DNA from: Tridacna crocea
Lineage: Eukaryota > Mollusca > Bivalvia > Cardiida > Cardiidae
Direction: 5' to 3'
Assembly (NCBI GenBank): GCA_943736015.1
Contig: OX031060.1
Coordinates: 14,707,501 to 14,771,500 of the forward strand
Length of the DNA: 64,000 nt
Made by a program: the position numbers and the translations under genes. Shown here piece after piece: positions 30,001-42,000 of the stretch. The first letter of the stretch is position 1; each line of letters begins with the position of its first letter. The notes below the pieces were generated by a model, which was given only the letters and a program-made list of their open reading frames with translations, ran no database searches and had not been told where the DNA came from.

Positions 30001-33000
30001 TCAACAAAAATTCTGTCTGATTTCTCTTTCATGTCATCCGATGTCATATAATCCCACTGATTTCTATTTCCTGTATTGTCAACTGTGATCTGACCTAAAT
30101 GGGCAACCAACACCTTTGAACTTGTGGCACTCTTGGGAACAATAATGGCAGGTGAGTCAAAAGATGCATCTAGAACAATTCTATGTTTTTCTTTGACGGG
30201 TTCATTATTTTCTAGAAAGTCTAGTTCTGTTCCATGTATAGACTGGTTTGGTTTGTATTTACTGCCAGGAAACATGTCCAGGCTATTTGTGCTTCCGTAC
30301 AAAGAACTTAGACCCAGTTCTGAACGTTTCGTAACCATGCTCTTTGCCACCTCGCTAGCGACATTTTTTATTGATTTTGTGAAAGATTCCCTGTAGTCTT
30401 TAAATGCAGCAACACACTTTGATATTTCCAAAATTGTTTTAGGAGAGTGAGTATAGCACAAAGAAGCAACTTTAAGACTAAGGTTTATACAGTTAAATTT
30501 TTCAGTATTATCATTACCTAGGCAAGATGCATCACCTGTTTCAGATATCTGATTATGGAGTGGTTTACTAAATGTAAAGGAGAAAGCTCTGTTTTCAACA
30601 TCTATATCATCTGCAAACATCGACTCATGAGCAGTTTTGTACATATCTCTTGCAGTGAATGTGGAATGGGAGCTGTTTAAGTCAGTGATATTTTGACCAA
30701 CACTAAAGACTTGGGGATATCTTTTTACATCTGGTGAGATATCAAAAACATGGAAACCTCCCAGAGATCCTGTCATGTTCAACTCTGAATCTGGAGGGTG
30801 GAAAAAAAAGGACTGACATTCATAATGTACTTTTAACTCTTTACCAAACAACAAAAATGTACGTAAATCAAACTGAAAGCATTTGCAGATGACACTTTTA
30901 ACCCTTTACCACACAATGTTGATTTTTGATGCTCCTGGAAAAGATACAAGCTATTCAAAAACATTGTGGGAAAAGAAGAAAATGCTGGTAACCAGCATTT
31001 TCTTCTTTTCCCACAAAGTTTTCTAGTCTATCAAAAAAATAATAATAATACACCATTTGACCCACACTGAAATTGTCCTCTGCAAATACATTTGATTTGG
31101 ACAAGGCTAAAATTTTGTTGTCTGATAAAGGGTTGATATAACTGGAAGAGTGCTGGTTACCAGCCTTTTCTCCTTTTCCACAATGTTTTCAAAGGCTTTC
31201 TTTCTCATAGTTGCTAAAACTCCAGATTGTGTGGTAAAGGTTTTAAAAAAACAAACAAGATGGTTATATAGAAAGTAATTGTAAATGATTCCCTCATGCA
31301 TAACTTCCTATACTTCTGCAGTAAACATGCAGTCTGAAGGTATCGGGATAAAAAAGAAGCTATTCTATCACTACTAAAAGGAAATTGTCATTTCAAACAG
31401 TAGCAAAGACCCAAGACTTCCATTTCAAAGCTGAGTTTGCCGCAATGTCTGAAAATGACTAATAATGTTGGTCTTAGAACTGAATGCAAGTCATATACTG
31501 ATTCTGAACTAGACTAGTGCAGAGCACCTATCTATGCTTTTCTGGAGGTTCTTTAACCTGTACCCCACATAATATTCATTCCAAGACACTAACTGTTTTC
31601 CTACATAACCATTGTCAGAAAAAATGGCCAGCAGTGAGAGGGGATTGAATCCTGTCACAATTATTATCATCAATACTCTAAAAGAAATTGGCCAAGTCGG
31701 TAATCAAAACAGCAAAAGCCTGTTCTCAAGTATTGTATGCTATCAACTGAGTTACCAGTGTCTGTATTCACCAACCATTCTTAAGAACGTTCTTTGTCCT
31801 ATTCTCGGAGATTTTCCAGATTTGAAAGAAACACAGCTTCTGACTGGCTAAACCATTTGGTTTAGCCAATCAGAAGTTGTGTTACTTTCAAACGTAGAAA
31901 ATTCTGGAGAATAAGACAAACAATATTCTTAAGAATGGTTGGTGAATACAGGCCCAGGACTCATAACTGATTTGCTGTAAAGGTATGCAAATGGTATGAT
32001 CATTTCTTGCTGTGATTTTTTTTCTTTTTGATAAAGGGTAAGAAGAGTATCTATACCTATTGTTGCCTGAACTCTTGCAGATGACATGGTAGCTGTTGCC
32101 ACTTTCTTTGCGACTCTCTTCTCGTTCACTTCGTCTAATGTCATCAATAGCAGAGACAGGCGATTAAACTCTGCTGTTATTTCAAGTTTTGGCTGGTCTT
32201 CCTGAATTTGTCAAAGTATGAACAAGAGACAATTGTACCAGATAGCAAATTGAAAAACTGACCATATTAAAAGCATTCAACTAGTTGAATGTGGCACTAA
32301 TAACGTAATTTGTTTTTGACAACTTAGAAACAGCATTTTCCCATTTTCAAAATATGTTTTCAAATTCATCCTCAAGATTGTAAAGCATATTTCTGTTTGG
32401 TATCCAGTAATTTTTAAAAAAAAGAAAGTTTACAGTCATCTCCTGCTGAGTTGAAGATGTAGATGGTATTTCATTGCCTGTATCAAAGACTCTGAGGGCC
32501 TTTTTGGATAACAAAACTTAAAACTTCTTGAAGACTACATACCTAAAGCTCTACACAAATTACAGGATATTTCATAAATTAAGCCCGGTATGAAAGTACA
32601 TGAAACTTGTTTCATTTGATGTACACTTTGGATAATTTTACTACACCAAATTTAAGTTTTTCACCAATTTACAGTGGTGTTGAAAGTCCTGAAACAAAAC
32701 AAGGCCTTTTTGACTCCATAAAACCATGTCTTACCATTGTCTCTGAACTCAACAAGTCTGGTGTGGACTTTGATAAAGCAGCTGTGTCTGACAGAGTATG
32801 TAGATGTGACTGCTGACTTGATGATTTGGGTATAGCTCTTTTCAGAAATCCCAGTATTTCAACAATAGTCTCCTGATTGGCTGAAAAAAGTTATAACAAA
32901 ATAGGGTTAATCAAAGTTTCAAGTAGTTGCAACATGTAAAAATGCTCAGTATTTGAACTTCAAGTACCACAATGTTTTCCAAGTCAATATCTGAGCTACA

Positions 33001-36000
33001 TTTAACTTATCACCTATATTATACTATTAACTCTTAACCATACAATGCCGACTTTTAACGACCCTGGGAAAGGAGCCTTTTGAAAACACTGTGGGAAAAG
33101 GAGAAAATGCGGGTAACAATCATTTATCTCTTTTACCACAATAAAGGTTATTGTCTTTACAATAAAGCCCTGGTTATTTTAGCTGAACATGGAATTTTGG
33201 ACGAAACAAGGGAAGCAACTCTTGTAGCCTTCGCGAGGCATTTAAAGAATCCAAATTCCTGCAAGGGAGTTACCTTCCTTTGTCAAAGACAGGAAGTTAC
33301 CTAAAGTAGCTTCCCTTCCATTCCTTTCTCTCAGCAAGGCTGCAAGGACAAAAGATCATTCAGATTTCAAATCAATATTCATCTTGGCTAAAGTGATGTC
33401 TGGAAGAAAGAGAGGAGCTAAGAGGAGGAGGAAAGACAGTAATACTCAGGAGGCACCACCAGAAACTGTATCATTATTAGACATTGGCCAAAACCAAGAA
33501 AGCCAAATCAAACATAATGGTAAGCCCCAAACCATTGACTTTGAGAACATCATTGCAAGGTCAATGAATTTGCCCCTTCCAGACTCAGGGGATAAGCCTG
33601 AGATGATCAGGTGTGGGGGGGACTCAATATCAGCCCATGTCCCAGACACAATAAAATACAAAATTAAACAAAATGAATTTATCAATTTAAATCTCTTGTT
33701 AAAAGGAGCTGCAGAGCTCAATGAGGTACAAGGATCCTTCCTCGGTGTCGATGAGAGTGGAAGGATTATCACCCACCCAAAGATTGATAACAAAATAGCA
33801 TCAATAGAAAAATGGACAGATGCGTTTCTAATTTTTTCAAGTATTTATGTCGTGGCTCATCCTGAACAAATGCAGGATATATTGCAATACATGTTCATAA
33901 TCAGGGAGGCTGCAGTTAAGTATGGGGGTACAATGTGGCGTACCTACGATGAACAATTTCGACTTCGCCAGGCTGATAAACTCAGCTCGTGGTCAGTCAT
34001 TAATCCGGATTTATGGCTGCGGTGTTTTTCAGCTCCGCTGAGTTATCAGCATCGCCAGCCACCACAAAATAGGGGAAACCCACCACCCTGCATTGATTTC
34101 AACAAAGGATATTGTAATTTTGTAAATTGTAGGTACCCACACATCTGCTCCAATTGTTTAGTAGCACACCATGGCAAGTGGCAGTGCAGCGCCAACCTTT
34201 ATCATAATACACCGGAACAACTATTTCGAGGATCATGGCAAAGGAGGTCCCCATATTCAAGACCAGGGTATCCTAGGGGTAAAATCAGGGGTACATTTCG
34301 AGGCAATAAGCAGTGATCCCTTACCTCATGCTCAAACCAACTCAATTCAACTCATGTAATTAGCCCCAACTCCTATAAATTTGGATAAGCTAATAGAAGA
34401 GGCAACTAATTATGACCGGAAAGAAGTAGATTTTTTATTGACAGGCTTTAAGTTTGGTTTTTCCTTAATGTACGAGGGCCCCAGAGAACCAACAGATGCA
34501 AAAAACCTTAAATCAGCTCTTGAACACCCCGAAGTTGTTAGGGAAAAAATATACAAAGAGCTGAGGGCCTCTCGCATAGCAGGTCCATTTGAAACTCGAC
34601 CAATTCCCACATTAAGAGTATCCCCTTTGGGTCTCGTACCGAAGAAGTCTGACAAAGTCGAATTTCGACTCATTCACCATTTATCATACCCAGCAGGGCA
34701 GTCGTTAAATGATTTCATTGATCCTGCAAATTGCAGTGTGCAATATACTAGTTTTGATGAGGCTGTTAAATTAGTTCAGGATTTGGGACACCGGTGTGAA
34801 CTTTTCAAAATGGACATAAAACATGCATTTCGGTTGTTGCCAGTTAATCCTCTTGATTTTGACCAATTAGGTTTTACTTTTGATGGGAAGTTTTACTTTG
34901 ATAAATGTGTTCCATTTGGGTGTTCCATCAGCTGCAATTTGTTCAATAGATTTGCAGATTTTTTACAACACATAGTCAGGCAGAAAGCCCAGTCTAGCAG
35001 CTTATTACATTATTTAGATGACTTCTTAGGTGGTGGTAAATCTAAATCTGGCCATTGCACATTTTTAAAGCAAATTTTCTCACAATCAATGCAGCAACTG
35101 GGGGTCCCAATAGCTGATGAGAAAACTGAAGGACCGACCACTAAATTGACTTTCATAGGTCTAGAATTGGATTCAGAGGACATGGTTGTGCGTTTACCTC
35201 AGAAAAAAGTAACTGAGATACAGCTCTTGCTAAAAACCATGTTAAATAAAAGTAGATGCACTCTCAAAGAGATGCAGAGTTTGATAGGCATTTTAAATTT
35301 TGCATGTAGAGCAATCATTCCAGGCCGTCCATTCTGCAGAAGACTGATAAATTCAATCTGCGGCCTTACAAAACCTCATCATCATCTAAGACTAAACAAA
35401 GGAATAAAACAAGACTTACTTATGTGGGATAAATTTTTTAGCAATTTCAATGGCATTCAAGTTTTTCATGACAGATTTTGGTCTTCAAATGAAGACTGTC
35501 AGTTATTTACGGATAGCGCAGCAGGTCAAGGCCTAGGATTCGGGATCCTTTTTACAGATAAATGGATGTGTGAAAAATGGCCAGACGAATGGCACCAAAA
35601 GGGCTACACCTCAGATATAACTGTTTTAGAACTTTTTCCAATAGTTGTCGCAATATTTACATGGGGGGAGGAACTGAGGAATAAAAAAATATGTTTTAGG
35701 TCAGATAACATGGCAGTCTGTCACATCATAAACAAAATGAGCTCAAAATCAGACACAGTTATGGTCTTGCTCAGAAATCTCACCATTAAATGCTTGCAAA
35801 AAAATATAGTTATCAAGGCCGAGCATGTGCCTGGTGTTAACAATTCAATAACAGATGCATTGTCTCGTTTTCAGATGGACAAATTCAGACTTCTTGCTCC
35901 AAACGCAAATCCAGAACCATGCCAAATAGAGACCCATCTTTGGCAGATATTCAACAGCGAGCTGTTAGCTTGATCCAGTCTAGTTTGTCTGAAAATACAA

Positions 36001-39000
36001 TCAGTGCCTATAGGACTGCTTTAAACCATTTCAATAGCTTTAGAGCGGCATATAATCTTCATAATACATGGCCCATACCTATTCAGCAGCTTGTATTGTA
36101 CATATCTTATTGTTTTGAAAAAGAATATGCCCCATCTTCCATCAAACTCTACATTTCAGGAATTGGTTTTGCTCATAGACTTAATGGTCTTCCAAATCCA
36201 TCTGAAAATTTTATTATCAAGAAAATGCTGGAGGGCTGTAGGCGTTTGCGACATAAATTTGATTGCAGGGCGCCCATTTCGAAATCTACACTTACAGAAA
36301 TTATTGAATCTTTGAAGCACATTTGCTATTCCAACTTTGAAACTCAACTTTTTAAGGCTGCCTTTTATTTGGCATATTTTGGGCTTTTTAGAGTGAGTGA
36401 ACTTGTTGTAACCTCCCAAAAGCTTGCATACAAGGCACTGATGAAGGCAGATGTTATTATCAGCGAAAATGCAATCACGATCAGACTGAGATATAGTAAA
36501 ACAAATCAATCAGGTAGACCAACATATATTTGTATTCCCCAAAATGCTGAAACCAATCAGTGTATATTGTCAATTAAGTCATATGCAAATGTGGCTCCTC
36601 GTCAGCCTTCTTGCTTCTTTTCCCATGCAGATGGGACTCCATTGACAAGGTATCAATTCTCTTCAGTTTTATCAAAAGCTTGTAAACTTATTGGGAATCA
36701 GTCAAAAATTCTCTCACATAGCTTTCGCATTGGTCGAGCAACCGACCTAGCTCAACAGGGTGTCTCTGAAGACAAGATTCAGCAAATGGGCCGCTGGTCC
36801 TCCAACTCTTATTGTCGTTATATAAGAATGTAGACTAGACCTTTTCCTTACTTTTGGAAGTCATTTTTGTTTTACACCAAATTTTCTTTCCAGAGGTCTG
36901 GATCATTGGGGATTCCCTGGTCAGATGGGCTGGAGTCCAATATCATTCAAGATCAAGGCGGAGCTTCCAGGACCTTACTTTAAATTGGGATGGACATAGT
37001 GGCCTCCGTCTCGAGGGTCTCCATTCAAAAATTCAGCTTGGTTTGATACAGGGTAGACACCCAAGTATGATCTTTCTCCATGTCGGCGGAAATAATATAG
37101 CCGACACCAACCAATGTAAGATAATAAGACTATTAAAGAGAGAATTATATTATCTTCGGGAGATATTCCCACAGTCCACAATTGTGTGGGTTTTCATACT
37201 GCCACGGTTATCTTGGTCATCAACCCCTGGAAGCTCTGATTTAGTGAAAATGAACAAAAAACGACTCAGAATCAATAGAAGCATATCAAACTTTACCCTG
37301 AACAATGTCAATGGCAAGTCCCTTTATATTAAATCAATCGATACAAAAACAACAGGTTTCTTCAGGAGAGATAATGTTCATCTGAGTGACATTGGCAATG
37401 AGCTTTTTATTTTCAGCATAGAGGAGGCAATAGTAGACTTTGGGATAAAAACAGAGAAAAAATTCATTGAAGGGTAATGCCTATAATCTTGGGGGACAAA
37501 TTATACAAATAATTTGTTGTGGCGGAATATTATAGGCGTCTGTCAATGGGATGGTGCCACTCTTAATTTTAATCCAATCTATTTAGCAATATTCAACTTA
37601 GGTATGGATGGTTTTACCCGTTTTAAATATGGCTAAGGGATTTAACACCATTCTCTTAGATTACCAGTTTTGGACGGGTTCCATCCATAATTTTCAAAAG
37701 TCTCAATTGTTATTAATTTACATACTTTGGGCCTGCTCGGAACAGGCGGACCTAGAGTGGAAATAGTTAGGTTGTAAATTTTAGGATAATATTCATTTAA
37801 CAGGAATTGGATGGAGATGGAGAATTAGATGGATATATAGAATTGGATGGATATAAGGGATATGGAAAATATATATATTTAAGGAGATCTCTGGAAAGGA
37901 TAGGAATATGGAGATGGATGGACATGGAGTGAAAAGTTACAAAACATTTGGCACCATCCCATGGACATCGAAACAAATAACACAATTCCACATGGCAATA
38001 AATTGATGACCAGTGGAATTCAATCACTATGAGGTTTTCAGTGCGGTCAAAACAGGCCATTCTATTACATGTATATGTTTTGGTATTAATGACAAAATAA
38101 TGTTTCTTGTCTGATTAAATGTGAGACATTCAAACGATTTTCTTTTATCTGTAACAGAAGTTTATAGAATGGAATCAACTTGTTCTGTCTTGAAGCAGTT
38201 AAGAATTGAATAAATCTTGTTCTGTCTTAAAATAATGTTTTCTACCCTATAAAAGAAAAATCACACCAATTTCATCACAATGAAATTTGAACTTGTCGTC
38301 TGCAAACGCTTTAAATTTGGACAATGCTAGAATTTTGTCGTCTGGGAAAGGGTTAATATGGGCTGGTTCAGAATTTTGTCTGGTAAAGAGTCTATCAGAC
38401 AGTCTTATGTCTTAGTTTGTAAGACGAGTCTGTAGACAAATGACCTACTTTTGAACAAAGAAATTTTTTGGCCTACTGAGAAACCAGTCTCCATCCTTAC
38501 CCCATGCGTTTGGAAACTGTTTTCTACAGAAGACCACTAATATTGATGTCACTGGGGTAGTCTCTTAATTCATTACCAAACATCAAAGTTTGAGGTTTGT
38601 CCAAATCGAAAGCATTTGCAGACGAAAACATAAAAGTGACTGAAAATTTCAAATTTGTTTTGTGAAGGGTAGAAAACATTGTGGGAAAAAGACAAAATGC
38701 TTATATTGTTGTCTGCAAATGCTCTGCATTTGGACAAGTGTAAAATTTTATCACTTGCTTTGGGCCTTGTCTACTTTGTCGTCTGCAGATGCTTTTAATT
38801 TGGACAAGTCTAAAATTTGTTTTCCTGTATATGGTGAATATGCATACCAGGACACTTGATAGCATGAATGGTTATTTTTTAACGAATCTTAACTCTGCTC
38901 CATACCTATAATATCCAAGTTGTTAAACTGAAAGTTTGCAACTCTAAGGGGACCATCAGTGTTTGTGTTGCTGGGCGAGTTAGTATCAATCATTTCAAAC

Positions 39001-42000
39001 TCCAGTTTTATCAGAGCTTCGCTGTCTTGGAATGGAGAGAGCACACGATGGTTTCCATTTTGTGAGTGTAAAGCATTGGTAGAACTGTCTCCTGTAAATA
39101 CAACCACCAAAGATAAATTAACCCATTACCACACAATCGCTACTTTTGCAGCCCCTGAGAAAGAAGCCTTTAGAAAACATTGTAGGAAAAGGAGAAAATG
39201 CTGGTAACCAGCATTTTCTCCTTTTCCCACAATGTTTTCTACCCTTCACAAAACAAATTTCAAATATTCAGTCACTTTTATTTTGTTGTCTGCAATTCCT
39301 TTCAATTTTGACAAACCTAAAATTTTGTCATTTGGTAATGAGTTAAGAAGTTCCATGTATGTATTATTGGTATAACCCTTTACAAAACAATCCCTGTTTT
39401 TCATGACCCTAAGATAAAAGCCTTTTGAGAACATCGTGGGAAAAGGCAAAAATGCTGGCAACCAGCATTTTCTCCTTTTCCCACAATGTTTTCAATCCTG
39501 CTGAAAACAAAATCTAATTTTCGAGTTATGTTTGTCGGCTGCACCAGTCCAAATTTGGAACAGTCTAAAATTTTGTAAAGGGTTAACTCTTTACCAGACA
39601 GTCCCATGCTTTAATGACCCTGAAAAAAAAAAAAGACAAGAGTTGGAAAACATTGTGAGAAAATGAGAATGTACCAATATTTTCTCCTTTTCCCAACGTT
39701 TCCAATCTCGTCACATACAAATCCCATGAGCAAAATAAATTTGTTGTCTACATGTGCTCTCAAATTTGGGAAGTCTAAGATTTTATCTAATGGGAAGGAG
39801 TTACCTAATAACCCTTGACCGTACAATGACGACTTTTGACCACTTTGAGGCAGAGGCCTTTTGAAAACTCTGAGGGAAAAGGAGAAAATGCTGGTAACCA
39901 GCATTTTCTCCTTTTCGCACAATGTTTCCTACCCTTCCCAAATCAAATTTCGATTCTTCAGTCAAATTTTAATTTTTCATCTGTAAATGCTTTCAATTCG
40001 GACCAGTATATAAATTTGTCACTTGGTCAAAAGTTAAGTCCATTGTGATACGAGGCCAACATGTATGTCGATCATTGTTGATTTACGCAACTTGGAATCA
40101 CTAGTTGCCCTAGCTATGAGTTGTTGAAAGATTTACCTTGCTCCCAGATCCTCTAGGATAACTAGGGGTTCCAAGTAGCATAAATCAACAGTGATTAACA
40201 TGCATGTTGGCCGCGTATCATGGATGAGTAAACTGTTTACCAAATGACAAATTTATAGACTGGTCCGAATTCAAAGCATTTGCAGATGACAAATTAAATT
40301 TGACTAAAGAATCAAAATTTCATTTGGGAAGGGTAGAAAACATTGTGGGAAAAGGAGATATCCTCTAATATGAGACAGTCCTTGCGATCATCGCAGTTGA
40401 TGCAACTTATTACTTTAGAGCCTGTTTGTAGACAGAACAATGACTATTACAAATTAAACAAAGGACAATCATATGACGGAAACTATGGTACAACTTTTAA
40501 TAGAACAAACAATATTGTGTCACAAGCATATCTTTTTTTTTCTCATGTCACTGTGTTCAATTTTTCTCCACAATTTAATCAAAGGCTACACATTCCAGAG
40601 CCATAAACAGCTGTAGGTACAGCAATGTATTAACCCTTTACTCCACAATGACGACTTTCAACGACCCTAAGAAGAAGCCTTTTGAAAACATAATGGGAAA
40701 AGGAGAAAATGCTGATAACCAGCATTTTCTCCTTTTCCCACAATGTTTTCTACTCTTCCCAGAACAACTTTCCATTTTTGAATTGCAATTATTTTCCCGT
40801 CTGCAAAATGCTTTCAATTTGGACTAGCCCAAACTTTGTCTTCTAGTAATGGGTTAAAACCATTAAATGCACGGAAATAACCACAATAGTTCCAAAGACA
40901 GAAATTGAAGTACGGAAATGTTGGAGTACTGAATCTACCAACCCATCAATGACTGGAAGGCTCGAGAAACAACATCCTGGACTGTCTGTAGCCCACTCAT
41001 ACTTGACGCTGCAGGTAACTGTTCTAGAGGGGAGCTAGGGGGTGACCCAGGGGACATAGCTACAGGAGAAGTTGTCGCTGAATCACAGATACTTCCACTG
41101 GTGTTGTCCAACCTGTAAGGGGAGAGTGACTAACAAATTGTCCTATTTGGAACCACTGATATTTACAACCAGTGAAATCATTGCAATACTACAATGAAAG
41201 TGTAAAATTTCTGCATCCATATTAGACTCTGCAGAGTCCTGAATATGGACTTTTAAGATCAAAACTAAACCCATATATCTATATTTGCACCAAATAGATT
41301 ATTCTAACAAAGTTTGTTGTAATAAATCACCATTATTTGTTGAAAGGCTTCATTCATATTGATAAGCTTTTACATATTAATTAAAATGAAACAGCTCACA
41401 TCAGAGTGAAAGAAAGGGGTCATTTATCATACTTGGGTACCATACTACGATTTACAATGTACCAAACAACAACTCATCTTGTGTGTGTTCATTTTCATTG
41501 TATATATGGGGGTTTTACATAATCATGGCCATGTATTTCAACTATGCATGTTAAGTTTTGCAAAAAATATTGTCACAGTTGATGGTTTCAGAAGGTAAAA
41601 AGTTAATTAACTACCTTATGACATAATGAATAAAAAAATCACATAGAAAAGCATTGCTTTTCATATGGCTTGCAACATGTAGCAAGGGGCATTCAGACAT
41701 TTGTATAAACCCACAATGCTTCTACTCTGTCAAAGATAACTCTCCTAAAGTAAGCCACATCTGTCTGTGACCCTAAAATTTTACTGTTTTTAAAAAAGTT
41801 AATATCTTATATCTCCCCATATAAATGTATACATGTAGTTATTACAAGGTGACTTACGCAATGTTTTTGTGAGAAGCAACAAGAAGTTCGAAGTCCTGGC
41901 CATATGTCTGTAAAGCATCCACCACAAGTAGACTGTGCACTGTGAGAGTGACAGCTGTGTCATAGGGTCGCTTTGTCATGTTGGTTCTCACGCCAGAAAC

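Larger units (their letters stand above)
33143..38233 (+). mobile_element. DIRS-order (Ngaro-like) tyrosine-recombinase retrotransposon
   Basis: A 5,091-base insertion in the intron between VPS13D exons 18 and 19, on the opposite strand to the gene. Its limits are set by the MITE it interrupts: MITE sequence stops at about 33142 and resumes at about 38234, with AAT common to both sides. Four frames lie head to tail: Gag-like, RT-RNase H, tyrosine recombinase, and an SGNH hydrolase-like ORF. There is no DDE integrase or protease. The recombinase puts it in the DIRS order; a hydrolase-like ORF and no recognisable methyltransferase point to the Ngaro branch. All four frames are open, so the copy is probably young. 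I could not find the split direct repeats expected of Ngaro ends. Confidence 0.92.

Noticed and set aside
29155-30396. Plus-strand ORFs over the giant exon
   Set aside because: Antisense shadows of VPS13D exon 21, with no conserved domain.
32439-32487. Possible small exon reading GNEIPSTSSTQQEM between exons 19 and 20
   Set aside because: An acceptor-like tacag is present, but its phase does not fit exons 19 and 20, which join directly in phase 0, and no good donor follows.
33446-36509. Minus-strand ORFs inside the retrotransposon (33446-33793, 34410-34673, 36156-36509)
   Set aside because: They are antisense shadows of the Gag, RT and recombinase frames and show no domain of their own.
33143-38233. 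LTR retrotransposon (Gypsy or Copia type)
   Set aside because: No long terminal repeats, protease or DDE integrase; the last enzyme is a tyrosine recombinase.
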